Positions 34,189-46,985 are shown, counted from the stretch's first letter. The stretch: DNA of 64,000 bases from Salticus scenicus (GCA_963930645.1 OZ005648.1:267479830-267543829); one strand, 5' to 3'. Numbers and translations: made by a program. The notes: generated from the letters alone by a model not told the origin.

Positions 34189-34439
34189 TTAATTAATAAA
34201 TTTTTATTAGCTTTTTTAAAATTCATTTTTAACATTAGCTCTAGGGAAAAACTTTTTTGTTGTTACATTGCTTTTTCTTTTCACATAAAATAACTGACAA
34301 CAACGCGTGGCTTTCATTTCCTTACTTATGTAGTATTACAATATAAACACTACTATTTATTGCAATATAACTTCTACTGAAGCTTCAAAATACTAAGAGT
34401 CTCTTCATTTCAGAACTTTTGAGTCAGAATTTTCTTATT

Positions 34440-35240
34440 ATTAAATCATTATCAATTGCTGCAAGTTTTTCCCTTTCAATCTGCACCACAAGAAGGGCCT
34501 CAAGGTTTAACTGAGCTAATGTTGATCCTGCCTGGTTTTAATAAACTTGAGTGTAGAAAAAGCCTTTTCAAATCTAACTTGTGCAAAAGGGATAGTTAAA
34601 AGACATTCATACACTTTATAAATTTCCCTGTATAAGACGGAATACATGTTGTAGTCAAATATAACCTTATACAAACATTTATTACAGATTTTGCATTTTT
34701 CTCTTGGCTTATAGGAGCTTCTTTTCTCATCTTTAGACTCTTCAGTGACAGAATCTTCATTTTTATCTTTTTTGGTTACACTTCATAATGTTCAGATATT
34801 TTAGCGTTTATCTGGGGACAAACATCAACTAGAAAGATTAACTCCTTTTGAGTTTTGTTTTGTTAGTATCTCCAATCACCGAGCAAACTTTATCAGGTAA
34901 AGTCTTTACTATTCCATCTTTATTGAATTAGGAAAATCCACGTGGATCGAAACATGCAAGTTCTTGATACAAGTCTTTTTGATCAGAAAACCTCATGTTC
35001 ATGCTCTGATTTATTTCATTCATCATCAAGTTTCGATTCTAGGTACAGCATTTCTACATTTAGGGAAAGATCTGTCGAGATTTTCGCTTTAATGGCTTCA
35101 TTCATGTACGAAACAAACTTTCTTGCAGCCTTAAACATTTTACCAAACTCGTTTTTGTTTTCTTTCAGAGGCTTCAGGTTTATAGCAACAAACGATCAAG
35201 CTTGTAGGAAGTCCAGGTTTTATGTTTGTAAATAGTTAGA
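34440..35240 (-). pseudogene. hAT transposase C-terminal part
   Basis: Reading leftward on the minus strand: NEFGKMFKAARKFVSYMNEA (about 35160-35090), broken lysine-rich sequence, then LLTIPFAQVRFEKAFSTLKF and IKTRQDQH, a stop and frameshift, then LAQLNLEALLVVQIERE. The last two blocks are the hAT C-terminal dimerisation signature (LTIPV-S-A--ERSFS-LK-IKT … LALL-IERE). Several stops and shifts make it non-functional. It lies in the hAT at 32689-38130 and is most likely its own transposase. Confidence 0.75.
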
Positions 35241-35313
35241 TAAAGGTGTTGTTGAACTAAATATTCGTAAAAAAAAAACCATCTTCGAAATAAATTCTTT
35301 GGAGTTGCTTATT

Positions 35314-37709
35314 CACTGCTGGACAAAACTTTGGCGACCACCTGAATCTCGGCACGTATTATTAATAAAAAGCTATGCGATGAAAAATAAAATGAGAAAA
35401 CAAAAATATGGCACGTTAAATTACCATATTATCGTAAATACAATAAAGATTATAATATAAAACGCAAAAATGAGGTGGTCAAAACTTTGGCTACCTGCAA
35501 CAGTTTTGGAAATATTCCATATGAAGATAAGTGCTCTGTTACCACGTTACCAGTTGTACAGCTTGTTAAACAGAAGGAAGCCTCTGCTCACCTCTATATA
35601 GCAGTTTGGAGCCCAGCCACCTTCTCTTTGATTTATTAAAATAAATACATAAATCAATAAATAAAAATACATTTGTTGCTGGTGGTAGCATATTGTCGAC
35701 AAAAGATGGCATAGGTATAATTGAAAGGTAACAGAGGCACCGGAAGTAATCTCCCCCACGACAGAAGGCACTGGTAAGATGCATTAATTACTGAAAAGTT
35801 GAAGAGGTAGGCTAATCACCGAGAGATACCATCCATTTGACAGGAGCAGAAACTCAAACTAATTTTAAAAACCCAAGCACTTGCCTAAGCATTTGTAACA
35901 GTTAACTTAAAATAAACTTTAATTGTACTTTTAGTAAAAAAAAATTTGACTAAAAAAAAAAAAAAAAAGACAAAGAGGAAAGAAAGAAAAATTAAATTAT
36001 TTGAGAAGGAAGGTATTTGCAGATATTAAGTAATCTGAACACTTGTATTTAAATGGTTGAAATTAAAGAAGAAAAACAACAGGGTGGGAATTCTTAATTA
36101 TGCATTAGAAAACTAAGAATGTTTTTCAGTTGTAGCTTACAGGTAATTCAATGACCGTGCAGGCGCCTAAGACGTTAAGGATGAGCGCTGAAGAGAAATG
36201 TGCCGAAATCATCATGTTATAAAGGCCAGCTTAAAAGTCTCAGGAAAACAGCCGTTCAAGCAAGTGTTTTCAAGGATACACAGTCATCAAAGTACTCAAG
36301 AACAGGAAGCGGAAAACAGAGAAGATGACTGAATGTCCTAAAGCAATGTCCACCCGTGATAAAAAGAGAATTAAGAGGACGAAACGTCAATTAATAGAGC
36401 AAGATGAACTAGTCAACAGCCGTATCTTAAAGAATAAAACCGGTGTCACAGCCTCAGGATAAACTATTTGTTGAACGCAAACTAAACAAGAATTTAGCTA
36501 CGAAAGAATCAAGAAACAACTGCCGCTACGACACAGGAAAAAGGGTCTTCTTGAATTCATGCGAAAACACATTGTCGAATCTATGGACTCCAAGCAAGTG
36601 TTTTTCACAGATGAGAAACACTTTTGACCCATTCGACCCGACAATGTCAGTTCATAAATTGAACATAGAGGTGATAGCGTCATCACACCAAATCAAGTAA
36701 AGCGACAAATAGATGGTGGCGGTATTTTGATTTTAGGTGCCACCTCCAGCTTTGGTGATCTAGTGAGTTTATGTTTCTTGAAGGCAACCATAAAAGTTTA
36801 AAATATCTTGATGACTGACGTATTATCTATATTCCATGATGTAACGGACAATTTGGATAGAACAAATGAATTTTGCAGCAAGACAGTGCGAATATCCACA
36901 CTGTAAAAAGTGGTGGATCACCTGAAGTCCAATAACGGCTGTATTCACCAATAACTACAGCTCCCGGTTGAACGTGAAAACTGTATAAAGTTAGGTTAAA
37001 ATTTTTCAGCAAAATTTTATGCGTTATTTCAGCCATCTAGCAGAATTGCCATCTTCCGACCTTTTAACTGAAAATAACTAATAAAAAATTATATAAAATC
37101 TTCAACGATAAGTGGCAGAAGCAGTGTGCCAAAACTTGTTGGAAAGCTGCATCCTGATTTTAGACACTTTTCAAGATTTTATGTTGAACCGAGAGTTAAT
37201 AGTAAATACAGCCGTAAAATTGCTATCTTAGATTTGGCACACGTGCAGCCTCGATCTACACATCATCGAGAATGTGTGTGGAAACTAATGGAGGAGGATG
37301 TGTGTTAAAATAAGCAATACGATGACCGGAAAGAACTGATTTGTGCTCTGGAGAGCTATGAGATATAGAAAGAAGTTCAATATGAAAACCATAATAAATA
37401 TATATAAATTAATTCCTGGACGTTTGCTAAATGTCGTTGATGTTAAAAGGGCACAAATTCAATAACTATTTCACCTTTTTGTTGTCATCTTTTATTTGTT
37501 ACACATGAGTTATTAATTAGTGGTAAGCAAAGTATTGTCTGCCAATTTTTATGCTTTTTCTTTAAAATGTCTTAAACTGAAGATATTAAACAGTTTTTGA
37601 TATTTATATTTGTTTCTTATTGTCCCTTCAAGTCAGGGTGGGGCACACATCCGGACATGATTTGTAGCTTTGTAGAATCAATCGCTCGCCAAAGTTTTGT
37701 CCAGCAGTG
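35314..37709. mobile_element. Tc1-like transposon, decayed
   Basis: Terminal inverted repeats CACTGCTGGACAAAACTTTG (from 35314) and its complement (ending 37709), matching over about 24 bp. TA follows the right end (37710-37711); the left TA is mutated. An internal partial repeat (TCAAAACTTTGGCTACC, about 35478) resembles the inner direct repeats of IR-DR elements. At 2396 bp it is longer than the usual ~1.6 kb, with extra sequence at about 35540-36150 and inside the transposase. Confidence 0.88.
36180..37380 (+). pseudogene. Tc1-like DDE transposase relic
   Basis: Fragments in order: an N-terminal helix-turn-helix-like segment from about 36182, TRDKKRIKRTKRQLIEQDEL, KQVFFTDEKHF with the first catalytic Asp (36610-36612), QQDSANIHT with the second Asp (36882-36884), and DLHIIENVCG with the Glu (37268-37270). 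The motifs match DEKxF, QDNA-IH and DLNPIENVW of Tc1 proteins. The second Asp to Glu distance is about 280 nt longer than DD34E predicts, so something inserted there. Many stops and frameshifts make it dead. Confidence 0.85.
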
Positions 37710-38138
37710 TAACATTCAGGGCTACAAGAGCTCAAGAGAAACTCCTTTCGTTTGGTCTGGGTCTGATTCATTTGTGTCTTTGAACCAAAGACACAAATTG
37801 AAGAGACATAGATTTTGGTAGTAGCACCCCTTTTCGCCCTGCATCTCATAACTCTAATTGCAGTTAAAGAAACTTTAGAATTTTAATCCAGATACAGAGT
37901 CGACTGCCTATTGCGACAGGGTGTATGTTGTATGACTAGGGCACATTGGGCCCTCATTGATCTTCACCTAAGGCACAAGAATAGCCATTAATAAAAAGTT
38001 GAAAAAACTTAATAAAAAAAAAAAAAAAAAAAAAATCAAAAATTTCCCGACTATTGACCTTGAGGGTGCATCGGCAGCCCAGTCTGCTCCTGCCGGTTTT
38101 AACCACCCTGGCAGAAACTTGCCAACCCTGCAAGCGAG

Positions 38139-38981
38139 TTTGTAATAAAACAATATGGCTACTGATCTTTAAGTTTAAAGAGAGGGTTCTGTAATGACTA
38201 AGAAAACTGAATATCAATGAATATATTAATATGAAACAAACAAAAAAAAAAAAATATAATTTCACAGTGCACACGAAACTATGAAAGCAATTTATAATAT
38301 AAAATCATTTTTTTTTTTTTTTTATTAAGACAACACAAATGCATCTATAATACCTAATATGGAAAGACAGAATAAATAATAATTTGAGAAAAATACCTTA
38401 TTACTTACTTTATTCGAAAAAAAATAATAATACAAAATCACAGTACACATAAAAAAAAACAAGATGGCTGCCGATCTTGAAGTTTAAGGAGAGGGGTAGA
38501 GCTATCCGTAAGAATTTAAGGATCCTTAAAGTTAAAGATCTTTAAACGGACATCTGAATTGCTATTTTAATATTTGGTCTGAGAAAGTCAGATATAAATA
38601 TTGTTTACATTTCGATTGGCCAATGAAAATGCATCGTTTTAAAGAACTTTAGTTAAGGATCCTTAACAGCAGACATCTGAATTGGGGAGTATATGTCTAA
38701 CGTATCAAGGTTCTAGGTTGGTGTATCTCCATCTATACAATGCTTCATGAAGATAGAGAAAAGCAAAGGAGATCCAATGCCGTGTTATAAAAATGGTCCC
38801 GACTTTGAACTGAGCCAGCTATACCGGCTGAACTTTGTGCCATCTACTGATAACTTTCGAAAGCAACCTTAATTTTAAACGAATTTGTGAAGGAGAAAAT
38901 ACAGAATTTAAGTATTTTTGAATTATAATAACTTATTTTATGGGCTCTCACAAAACTCACGTAGAAATATATATATATATA
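38139..38981. other. No supported gene
   Basis: Contains poly-A and poly-T runs and two direct copies of a phrase with AAGGATCCTTAA followed by GACATCTGAATTG (about 38519-38565 and 38657-38690), suggesting an old short element. (TA)n borders the MITE that follows. Confidence 0.4.
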
Positions 38982-39281
38982 CAGGGGTGCAGAAAATGTT
39001 CAAACCTCGGAAATTTCCCCCAAACACAGTATAAATTTCCCTCAATAATGCAAAAATCTACTTTGCTATACAAAGTCATTTGTTCTATGTAATAAACCTT
39101 TAAGAGAATAAGTATACAGTGTAACATAAAATATAGCTGTTAGTGTATAAGCACTTCAAAGTAGCAAATTGTTATTTTTGATTTACATTTTTATTTTCTC
39201 TTAAAAAAATATTCAAAATTTCCCCAGTCAGTTTAAATTTCCCCCGAACCTTGTTCGGGCGTTCGGACATATTCTGCACCC

Positions 39282-39284
<3 letters not shown>
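38982..39284. mobile_element. hAT-type MITE inserted in a TA microsatellite
   Basis: Ends CAGGGGTGCAGAA and TTCTGCACCCCTG are perfect 13-bp inverted repeats, with GTTC and GGAC motifs beyond. AAATTTCCCCC-type motifs lie near both ends. Both flanks are (TA)n, so a duplication of TA character is present but its exact length cannot be fixed. 303 bp, non-coding. Confidence 0.8.

Positions 39285-39332
<48 letters not shown>
39285..39332. repeat. (TA)n microsatellite
   Basis: Uninterrupted TA dinucleotides after the MITE; shorter TA tracts follow at about 39346-39382. Frames of alternating Tyr-Ile here are artefacts. Confidence 0.95.
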
Positions 39333-39334
<2 letters not shown>

Positions 39335-40748
39335 ATATTTTTCAAATATATATGTAATGTATATATTGAATATATATATGTAATTTTTTCCAAAATACTT
39401 ATACTTTATTTTCAATCTTACTTTTCACAATTTTATTTAATATAATTTTCTATGCTAGGAATAAATTTCAACTATTTTTTATACATTTTCCTATTTTTAA
39501 ATACTTCAATATTTATTTTAAAGAATTTTATTTTTTTAGATTGTAAGAAGTTTACACCCATAAAATGAATGCCTTAGAAATTGGAAAATACATTAAATGC
39601 AGTAAATTCATTCGAATGAAGAAAAAAATTTCCTTACAAAATAATTAAGGCATTTTCAATATATACATTATATAGAAAATTCACTCCCCCCAAGTTTAAT
39701 TAAGTTTTATTTGGAGGTAGATTAGAGGGTTGTAGTGATTTAAATCAATTGATTCTTTTTTGAAAAAAAAAAAAAAAAATCAGAGATTTAAATAACTTTT
39801 TTTTTTAAAATCAAAGTTATTGGCTTTAATAGAATGAAATTGTTTATCTAGCTTTAAAAAATGAGATTTTAAAATACTTTTTATGTAAATTTAAAAATAC
39901 AATTTGTAAAATAATAAAATATTTCATTAAACGAGCTAATATTTCTCATATCTTGACTTTAGCTTCATCTCTACTAAGCAACATTAATAAACAAAAAAAT
40001 TGTACTTTAATTTTCTTAATTATGCATTTTATTTTATATTTTAATTAATTATTATATTTCCATTATTTATAGAAGCACAGCTATATGACTGGGGTATGAA
40101 TTGTAAATATTCAGTTAGCGTACAATTAATTGATTAATATATAATTGCCAGTTAAACTTTGTCCACCTTGCAGTAGTTATTTAGAAAAGAAAATATTTTC
40201 TTGCTTACTTAGCTCTCATAACAGTTTATATCATTTAATATTGGCTCACATGATATTTTAAAAATAATGGCATATTTTACATTGTAGTGTTTCAGTTATA
40301 TACAGTTCAAGGCAGCTGTCACTTCTTGTTTAATGAATTGTACCCACTCAATATAAATAAGATAAAAGAATAAGTGAAAATATTATCTTGATTCAAGTGA
40401 TATTTATTTACTCTAAGTAAGAATTTCCTTAATTCTTTGTTGTTATTATTTTTTGTTTAGAAACTGAGTGAAAATTTATTTTTCTTAATATATTGCTTCA
40501 GTTATGCATTTTTCCTACTATAAATTATCCTTTTCCAAAATTTCATGTGTTCCATACCATGAGTAAGATTTTATTTTCTTTATTTCACTACATTATTGTA
40601 GCTACAAAGTCAAAGTCTCAAGTTGAGTGGCTCATGCTACTGCATTTATGATTGCTATGAAATTATTCTTATTATGAAGATACTATGTTGAATAAAAATA
40701 TTGGTAATAAATGCCTACATGGATTTTTATTTTCTTCCATATGTAATA
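39333..40748. other. AT-rich DNA with one copy of a recurring block
   Basis: The segment at about 39540-39770 resembles blocks at 42960-43125, 46990-47310 and 47560-47990 (phrases CATTAA-TG-A-TAAA-TCA, CCTTACAAAATAAT-A). No gene is seen. Confidence 0.45.
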
Positions 40749-42187
40749 CTAGCCGCCTTCGGCGACCAGCTGGTTCGCGGTCCCTGAAAAATCCGAATTT
40801 ACGAAACTCCCGCTCGGTGGCACCATTTTCCTGTTTCAGGTCTAATAACAGCTTATTGATAAATAGTTAAAATAGCTTATTGAAAAATTTAATCGTAGTA
40901 AATACCCGTGAGGTAGCGCCTTCGGCGCCCTCTTCCCCTTTTGATATCTGAAACAGCCTGTTCGTTCACCATGTTATGATCTTTAAAATTTCTTACTTTA
41001 GCTAAGTCCCGCTCGGTGATGCCTTATCGCTGTTTTGGAACTTACAACACCTTCTTCGCTCATTAGAATTTGATATTGAAATTTAAAAATATTACAGCGC
41101 CATGTGGCGGCAAAAATTTCTGTAATGTATTGTTCAATTCCAAATCAACAAAGCTTTCAAATGATGTATTACTTATGAAATTATTTTAATTAGTAGCTGA
41201 GATACAAAAGAAAACCTAATCAGGACACCTTAAAACATGTAAATCAGGTGAAATCTCAAATTCCACTTTCGATAATATAAAAGTACTTTAAAATATTTTT
41301 TTAATGATGTATTAAAAATAATTTAATCATAATTAGAATTTTAAACATTGAAATTTTAAAATATTACAGAGCCATCTGGCAGTAGAAATTTCTGTAATCT
41401 ACTGTTCAATTCCAAATCAACAAAGCTTTCAAATGATGTATTATTTATGAAATTATTTTAATTAGTAGCTGAGATACAAAAGAAACCCTAATCAGGACAC
41501 CTTAAAACGTGTAAATCAGGTGAAATCTCTAATTTCACTTTCGATAATATAAAACTAAAATAAAAAGTAAATTTGTAACTTTAATTTTGCCCCTTCTTCA
41601 AGCTTTCCTAATAATTCTGCTATTTCAAAAAGATTCACAATTGAATTATCAGGCATTAAAACCAAATACTACGAAATTTCAATGGCATATCTCAATTTAA
41701 AATACTGCAGAATATAATCTTTTCCCAATAAAAATGTTTTTTTTTGTTTTGTTTATTCAGATATTTTCATGACTGAACAGCAGCTTTATAATATGCTGTC
41801 TAGGCCAAATATTAATTTAAATGTAACATGAATGAAAATTTGAAAAAGTTTGAAAATTGCAATTTTTATCCCCACTATGAAACAATGTTACATTTATTTC
41901 CTTTTTTTATCGCAGACAGTTGTCTCGAATGCGTTTTGTTTCCAATCAAGACAGCTTAGAAAATCGTCTGCTGATAGAATGTTTCTTTTTAAGCAATTAT
42001 TCGATCGACACGCATCGACATTTTAATTAATATCTTCGCAACTAATTAAAAATTTAAAATTCTGTTTTCACTATCAACTCGGGAAGGCTTCTGAGCACCC
42101 GTATGTCACATTTTATACTTCTGCATTCAGTAGGGGCTGAACGTATAGATGCTCAGACAGACAGACATCTTCTTTTATTATTATAGA
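40749..42187 (-). mobile_element. Non-autonomous Helitron-like element, both ends visible
   Basis: On the minus strand it begins TCTATAATAATAAAAG (from 42187) after an A. It ends in a GTCGCC-GAA-GGCGGC hairpin and CTAG (40749-40752) followed by T, so it sits between A and T without duplication, as Helitrons do. A TCTGTCTGTCTG repeat follows the 5' end. The body has the 115-bp GCGCC units and two ~250-bp repeats containing TTACTTATGAAATTATTTTA (41172, 41443). There is no helicase or Rep frame. Confidence 0.78.
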
Positions 42188-42700
42188 TAAAGTATTGGAT
42201 TCTTGAAAATTTTCAACCTCTGTTTTTTGATGGATTTACACGTTTTGGGATGTCCTGAACACAATGTCTGCCTGTCTCTGTGTGTGTATCACAAATTTTG
42301 TGTCCACTGTATCTCACGAACCAATGAATGAAATTTAACCAAACTTGGTATTTAGTTGCATCCTGACATAAACTGGTGCTGATTAGATTTAGGGATCAAT
42401 CGCTCAACAGGTGACACTGTGATGGTGTTAACATGGCAGTATAGCACAAAATTTCGTATAAATGTACATAATGACAGTTATTTTTAACTTGTGATTGTAA
42501 AATTGATATGAATTATTGATAATAGTAGTAGTAACTAGGAAAAAAAATTCTGTGCATGTGGGGGCATCAATTTCCCCCAAAAGGGGGGGGGGGAAGGGGG
42601 AAATAAAAAATGTGTACAATTTTTTTTTAAATAATGACGATTTTAATCAAAAGGTAAAAAGCGAGTATTTAAATCTCTATTCCAAATTTATTTTTTATTC

Positions 42701-42732
<32 letters not shown>

Positions 42733-42770
42733 CATACTTTAGCTTTTAAAATATTACGACCCACTAGCAG
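42188..42770. other. Repeat-rich spacer
   Basis: No gene. Poly-G (about 42586-42592) and a long poly-A (about 42704-42731) are present. The phrase TTTTAATCAAAAGGTAAAAAGC at about 42641 starts another copy of the recurring block of this region. Confidence 0.45.
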
Positions 42771-42774
42771 CCAA

Positions 42775-42975
42775 GAGGTCCTGTACTCAAAGCTGGCGGA
42801 CGTGAGGTGACGAGTTTGATCCTTTGTCGCATTCGGCATCCTAGCCGTTCGAAGTTTTCTACGAAACTAACATGAGCACGAGCTAAGATCTCTCAGAAAG
42901 ACCCCTCATGGAGGGCACTTCCCCTCAGGCCTAGAACCCTAGTGTAATCAATTGGCTTCAATCCTCACCAAAACC
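42775..42975 (+). mobile_element. tRNA-derived SINE
   Basis: B-box-like GAGTTTGATCC (42812-42822) preceded by AAGAGGTCCTGTACTCAAAGC. Downstream are CCTAGCCGTTCGAAGTTT and CCTCAGGCCTAGAACCCTAG, then CAATTGGCTTCAA. It is closely related to the SINE at 47760 and shares its body with that at 17900. Confidence 0.65.
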
Positions 42976-43144
42976 TTTTAAAACGTTTAAAAATCAGTTT
43001 GTAAAAAAATTTAGATGCATGAATTGAAAACCTGAAAAATTTATAAAATACATTAAATGGAATAAACTCAGTGTGATGAAGATACAATTCTCCTTGCAAA
43101 ATAATCAACACATTTACTTCAACCCCTCATCCATGATAATAAGG

Positions 43145-43290
43145 TTTAATCCGACTTGGGTCCCAGCCAGTATTAATTTGAGTTTTGAAGTAAACCACTG
43201 AAAGCTCTGAACGGTTAAATTTCAGACCGTGATATGGAATTGAACCAAGCACTTCCGACTTACCAGTTTCGAAAGCAGAACCTAATGGCA
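43145..43290 (-). mobile_element. tRNA-derived SINE fragment
   Basis: On the minus strand a B-box-like GGTTCAATTCC (plus-strand 43236-43246) follows AAGTCGGAAGTGCTT. The body resembles the minus-strand SINE at 47345-47515, with GTGGTTT and CTGGGACCCAAG-type phrases. Confidence 0.6.
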
Positions 43291-43554
43291 ACTGGTGGAA
43301 CATATTTTATTTGAAAAAAAAAAAAAAATAGTATTTAATGAAATGTATGCTTTGTATGTGATGTAAAAAAGACTTTAAAATTTTATCTAAATCAAATTTG
43401 CATTATTTCCATGCTAAAATTATTTTTTCTAGTCATTTTAACTTAATTAAAAAATTTATACCATTAGCTTTTAAAAATGTAAACAATTTTAATCAAAAGC
43501 TAAAAAGCAGCTATTTAAATCACTATTCTTTTTATTATTATTATTTATTAATAA

Positions 43555-45128
43555 CTAGCAGGCTTTGCCCGCTTCGCTGGACATCAAACTTAAATGAGTT
43601 CTCAAAATGCCATATCTTTATTAATAACCTAAGTTCTCGCTGTGATTGGTAGAAGTTTTCTCGCTCCCAATGTGAGGAGTCTGGGTCCCCACTGTCTTCG
43701 GCACAACTTACCCACTTCTTACTTCCCCACCCTCAGCAGGTGAGTTCGAGGTTTTGCAAAATCCCACTAATGTACATAATGCGTACACTTAATCAATATC
43801 CACACACCAAAATTCGCCATTCTAAGATAATTCAAAGCGAATTCAAGCGGAAAAACATGTTTTTACACATGTTTATTGCCCTCCGACTCCGAGAAGGGGG
43901 GGGGGGGGAAAGGGGATTTTGAATTTCGTGAAATGCAGTTACAATAAGTGCCGGGTGCATACAAACAATTTACGCACCAAATTTCATGACCACAGAAGTC
44001 TTTAAGAGGCAATATTATAAATAAAAAAATAAAAAAAGCACAGCTTAAGTATCGGAACCCTTTGGTGACTTTAAATATTTTAAGCCATTTTTGCGATGAA
44101 CTGAATTGGCTATCTCAATTGTGCAATTAAAGATCTTGGCGAGAAACGCCCGAGCTACTTCGGTGCCGAATTTCAAATTTTGCCAAAGGGATCCAATACT
44201 AAAGCTGTTCCATATCGAATCTGGGTTGAAAACGGAAAAAGGGTAAAATAAATTAGATATATCAGACCTATATTTATAAATTTGATACCAAATGAAAGGG
44301 GTGATTTTTCTGAATCCAGGGGTGCAAACAGTTTTTCGATGCGACAATTAGATTTTTAAAAAATAACTAAAGTGTGAAATTTAAGTGGCAACAGAAAACG
44401 GAAAAAGGGGAAAATAAATTAGAAATATCAGACCTATCGTTACAAATTCAGTACCAAATGAAAGAGGTGATTTTTCTGAATCCTGGGGTGTAAACAGTTT
44501 TTCGATACGACAATTAGATGTTTTAAAATTAACTAAAGTATGAAACTCAGATGGCAAAACTTCATTTCAATCTTTTCATAATTTGTAGTGAAAATCACGC
44601 GAATACAAAAGTCTTTAACTTAAAAATTTATTTTTATATTTTATTTTTTCATTCAAAGCATTTTTTGGAAAAAATATTAATGGTGCATGCACAGGCGTTT
44701 TTTACACACAATTTAAACACTAATCATAATTTTGAAAATTTCTATAAATATAATTTCAAGTTGGGTGAAGACCTAAGTTTTTGCCAAGCGCCGTTGAATT
44801 CCGTCCAGCCGTTCTCGAGTGATGCCCGGACAAACGTGTTTTAGTCTTTTACCCCCTAGGGGGGGGGGGGGGGATTTCTGAAAAGTTGATAGATATAATT
44901 TTAAGTTGGGTGAAGACCTAAATTCCTGCCAAGCGTCGTTGAATTCCGTCCAGCCGTTCTCAAGTGATGCCCGGACAAAAAAAGCGACATTCGGACACGA
45001 TGACACACACACAGACAACATTTTCTGAAGACATTTTCGGCTTTCATGGGGTGTAAAACGTGAAGATATCGCAAAATTTTTCGATTCCGACAAATTTACA
45101 GACAAAACTCTGATTTTATTAATATAGA
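43555..45128 (-). mobile_element. Second Helitron-like family, both ends visible
   Basis: On the minus strand it starts TCTATATTAATAAAATCAG (from 45128) after A. It ends with the hairpin GCGGGC-AAA-GCCTGC and CTAG (43555-43558) followed by T. It carries two ~175-bp repeats (about 44215-44390 and 44395-44565) and two ~130-bp repeats containing GAATTCCGTCCAGCCGTTCT (about 44799 and 44940). Open frames across these repeats have no recognisable product. Another 3' end of this family lies at 53742. Confidence 0.8.
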
Positions 45129-46985
45129 TAAATGCATTTTAACTTTTAAAATGTAAAAAAAAAAAACTGCTCGCAAAAATTTTTACATCTATGAGCTGAA
45201 AACCTGATAAATTTATGAAATATATTAAGTGTAGTGTCATAAGCTATTATGACATTTTAATTTTAAACAGCTTTATTTTAAAAAATAATGATGGAAAGAT
45301 TTTGGTAAGATTAATAATTAAACATGTATTTGTGGAGTAAAAAATGTAAATCTAATTATTTCTAGTGCAAGTTCTGTGTTCCCATCTTTGAATACAATTT
45401 CAGGTAATTACCGGTGTGACAATTTAGAATTGTTGGGTGATGTTAAATGACTTCCCACATGTGTTTAATACATCTGTTTCGAGCTGTATGTAGTTTTGTA
45501 ATTACGAGCATTTCTTATCTACTAAGAATTCAGAGCAAGCAGTCGTTAGCTCATCTGCTTCTGCTTTTAGTTCAGTTTTTCGTATTCTCAAGCAAAAGTT
45601 CAGGGTCATTATTTTCTTTTCCCCTCCCGTTAAAAGAGCACAGCTGTGAGACAAGGGTTTCGCTTCATCTCATCCACGGATTATCTCATCGTTCTCTCTT
45701 TCACAGATGTCCTTTGCAGTTATGAATAGCAAATTCCCTTAATCAAATTTTAATGGTCTGAAATATATGGTTAATTGGATTTGCAAAGACGTTCTGGTTC
45801 ATTCATGTGAAATTTGGGTAAATAGTTTTCGAAATTTTCTATGCGTGAGAAAATAACCTGTACACCTGAAATGAATCGAATCATTAATTTATTGCTAGGG
45901 CGAGGATGCTTTTAAAGATGCGGGATCGAAATTAACAAATGTGTAAATTAATTGTGGCAACAAGGTGATTTGTGGAGTAGTGTGAGGCGTGTGTTTGGTA
46001 GGAATACTTACTTCGGATTCGGCTGGAAACTTAAGATGCGTTAGTGAATGGATTTCTGTTGTTTTGAAGGGGAGGTTGGAGTTTTACTATTCCTTACCTC
46101 TCCCGATATTATTTGAGGTTTGCGCTTCGAGAGTTGAGTTCCAAATAAAAAATTAAAAATATCATGCGTTTTGAGGACACCTCTCCATGAAATCTATGAT
46201 CTTGGTTTCGGTAGCCCAAATGAGGGTGTTGGGGTTTGATGTGACTAAGATTTTTACTCTCTGAAAAAAAAAAAAAGATAGGTGATCTTAAATATCAGTC
46301 TGATAAAAACAGAGATGCCAACTTCTAATGACAAAAAAGCAGGAGATTTTTAAACAGAAATCATGAGACTTTTTCCAACAAGAAAGTTTGTAAAAAAAAA
46401 AAAAAAAGAGTAAAATAATGCAAATTTAATTTTAAGTAAAGCTTTATAAGCCTAGGAGGTATTTACAAAGCATCAGTATTAAAATTAAATGAATAATATA
46501 TGTTTCTTGCAGTAAAACAAACTATTAAAAAAAAAAAAAAAAAAAAAAACCCTCAGACATACAGTTGTTTAAAATTTAAGTCAAAATAGACAGATTTGAT
46601 CATTTTGCTCCTAATATAAAACAATAAGAATCTTAATTATCTTTGTAAAAGAAAAGGTAATAAAGAAATGAAAATATCCGCTATATTCTAATGAAATTTG
46701 AATCCTTTAAGTTTTCAATAGTTATGGTATTTAAAAAAAAAAATCTTTTGATAATGAGACATTTTTCATTATGCAAAAATGAAAGTTAAAAATTTATTCT
46801 TAGCAAAATTTAGTTTCAAAGCATTGTATAGTAATTCACATTCAAACTGAACTTGATAACTTGCAGGGCAAGATAAATTAAAATTTTCTTTCAAATTTTT
46901 TTCCCAATCCCACAAATTTTACGCATAAATAATGCTGAGAGGGATAGATAAAAATTACATCAGAAAAGCAGGAGAAATGAATGGA
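45129..46985. other. No supported gene
   Basis: A copy of the recurring block starts near 45130. The rest is mostly single-copy-looking AT-rich DNA with several A-runs (about 46264, 46391, 46528). A short T/C-rich tract with CAG before ATG near 45705 looks superficially like a splice acceptor, but the following frame closes within a dozen codons. Confidence 0.4.

Larger units (their letters stand above)
32689..38130. mobile_element. 5.4-kb hAT element hosting Tc1-like and MITE insertions
   Basis: Left end CAGGTTTGGC and right end GCCAACCCTG, flanked by exact CAAGCGAG duplications (32681-32688 and 38131-38138). TTTCTGCC/GGCAGAAA and AACCGGCAG motifs follow both ends. Inside on the minus strand are transposase remains with a hAT dimerisation region (34440-35240), consistent with an originally autonomous copy. 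A Tc1-like element (35314-37709) and two MITEs were inserted later. The N-terminal half of the transposase was not recognised. Confidence 0.85.

Noticed and set aside
35540..36150. Separate gene or SINE in the left part of the Tc1-like element
   Set aside because: Extra sequence is present, but I could not find a B box, inverted ends or a duplicated target to define it.
39172..39445. Overlapping open frames rich in Tyr-Ile
   Set aside because: They are translations of a TA microsatellite and a MITE.
44773..45105. 110-codon minus-strand frame
   Set aside because: It spans two repeat units inside a non-autonomous Helitron-like element; the repeat is non-coding in structure and the frame differs between units.
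45690..45730. Splice-acceptor-like T/C tract with CAG then ATG
   Set aside because: The following frame stops after about a dozen codons and nothing else suggests a gene.
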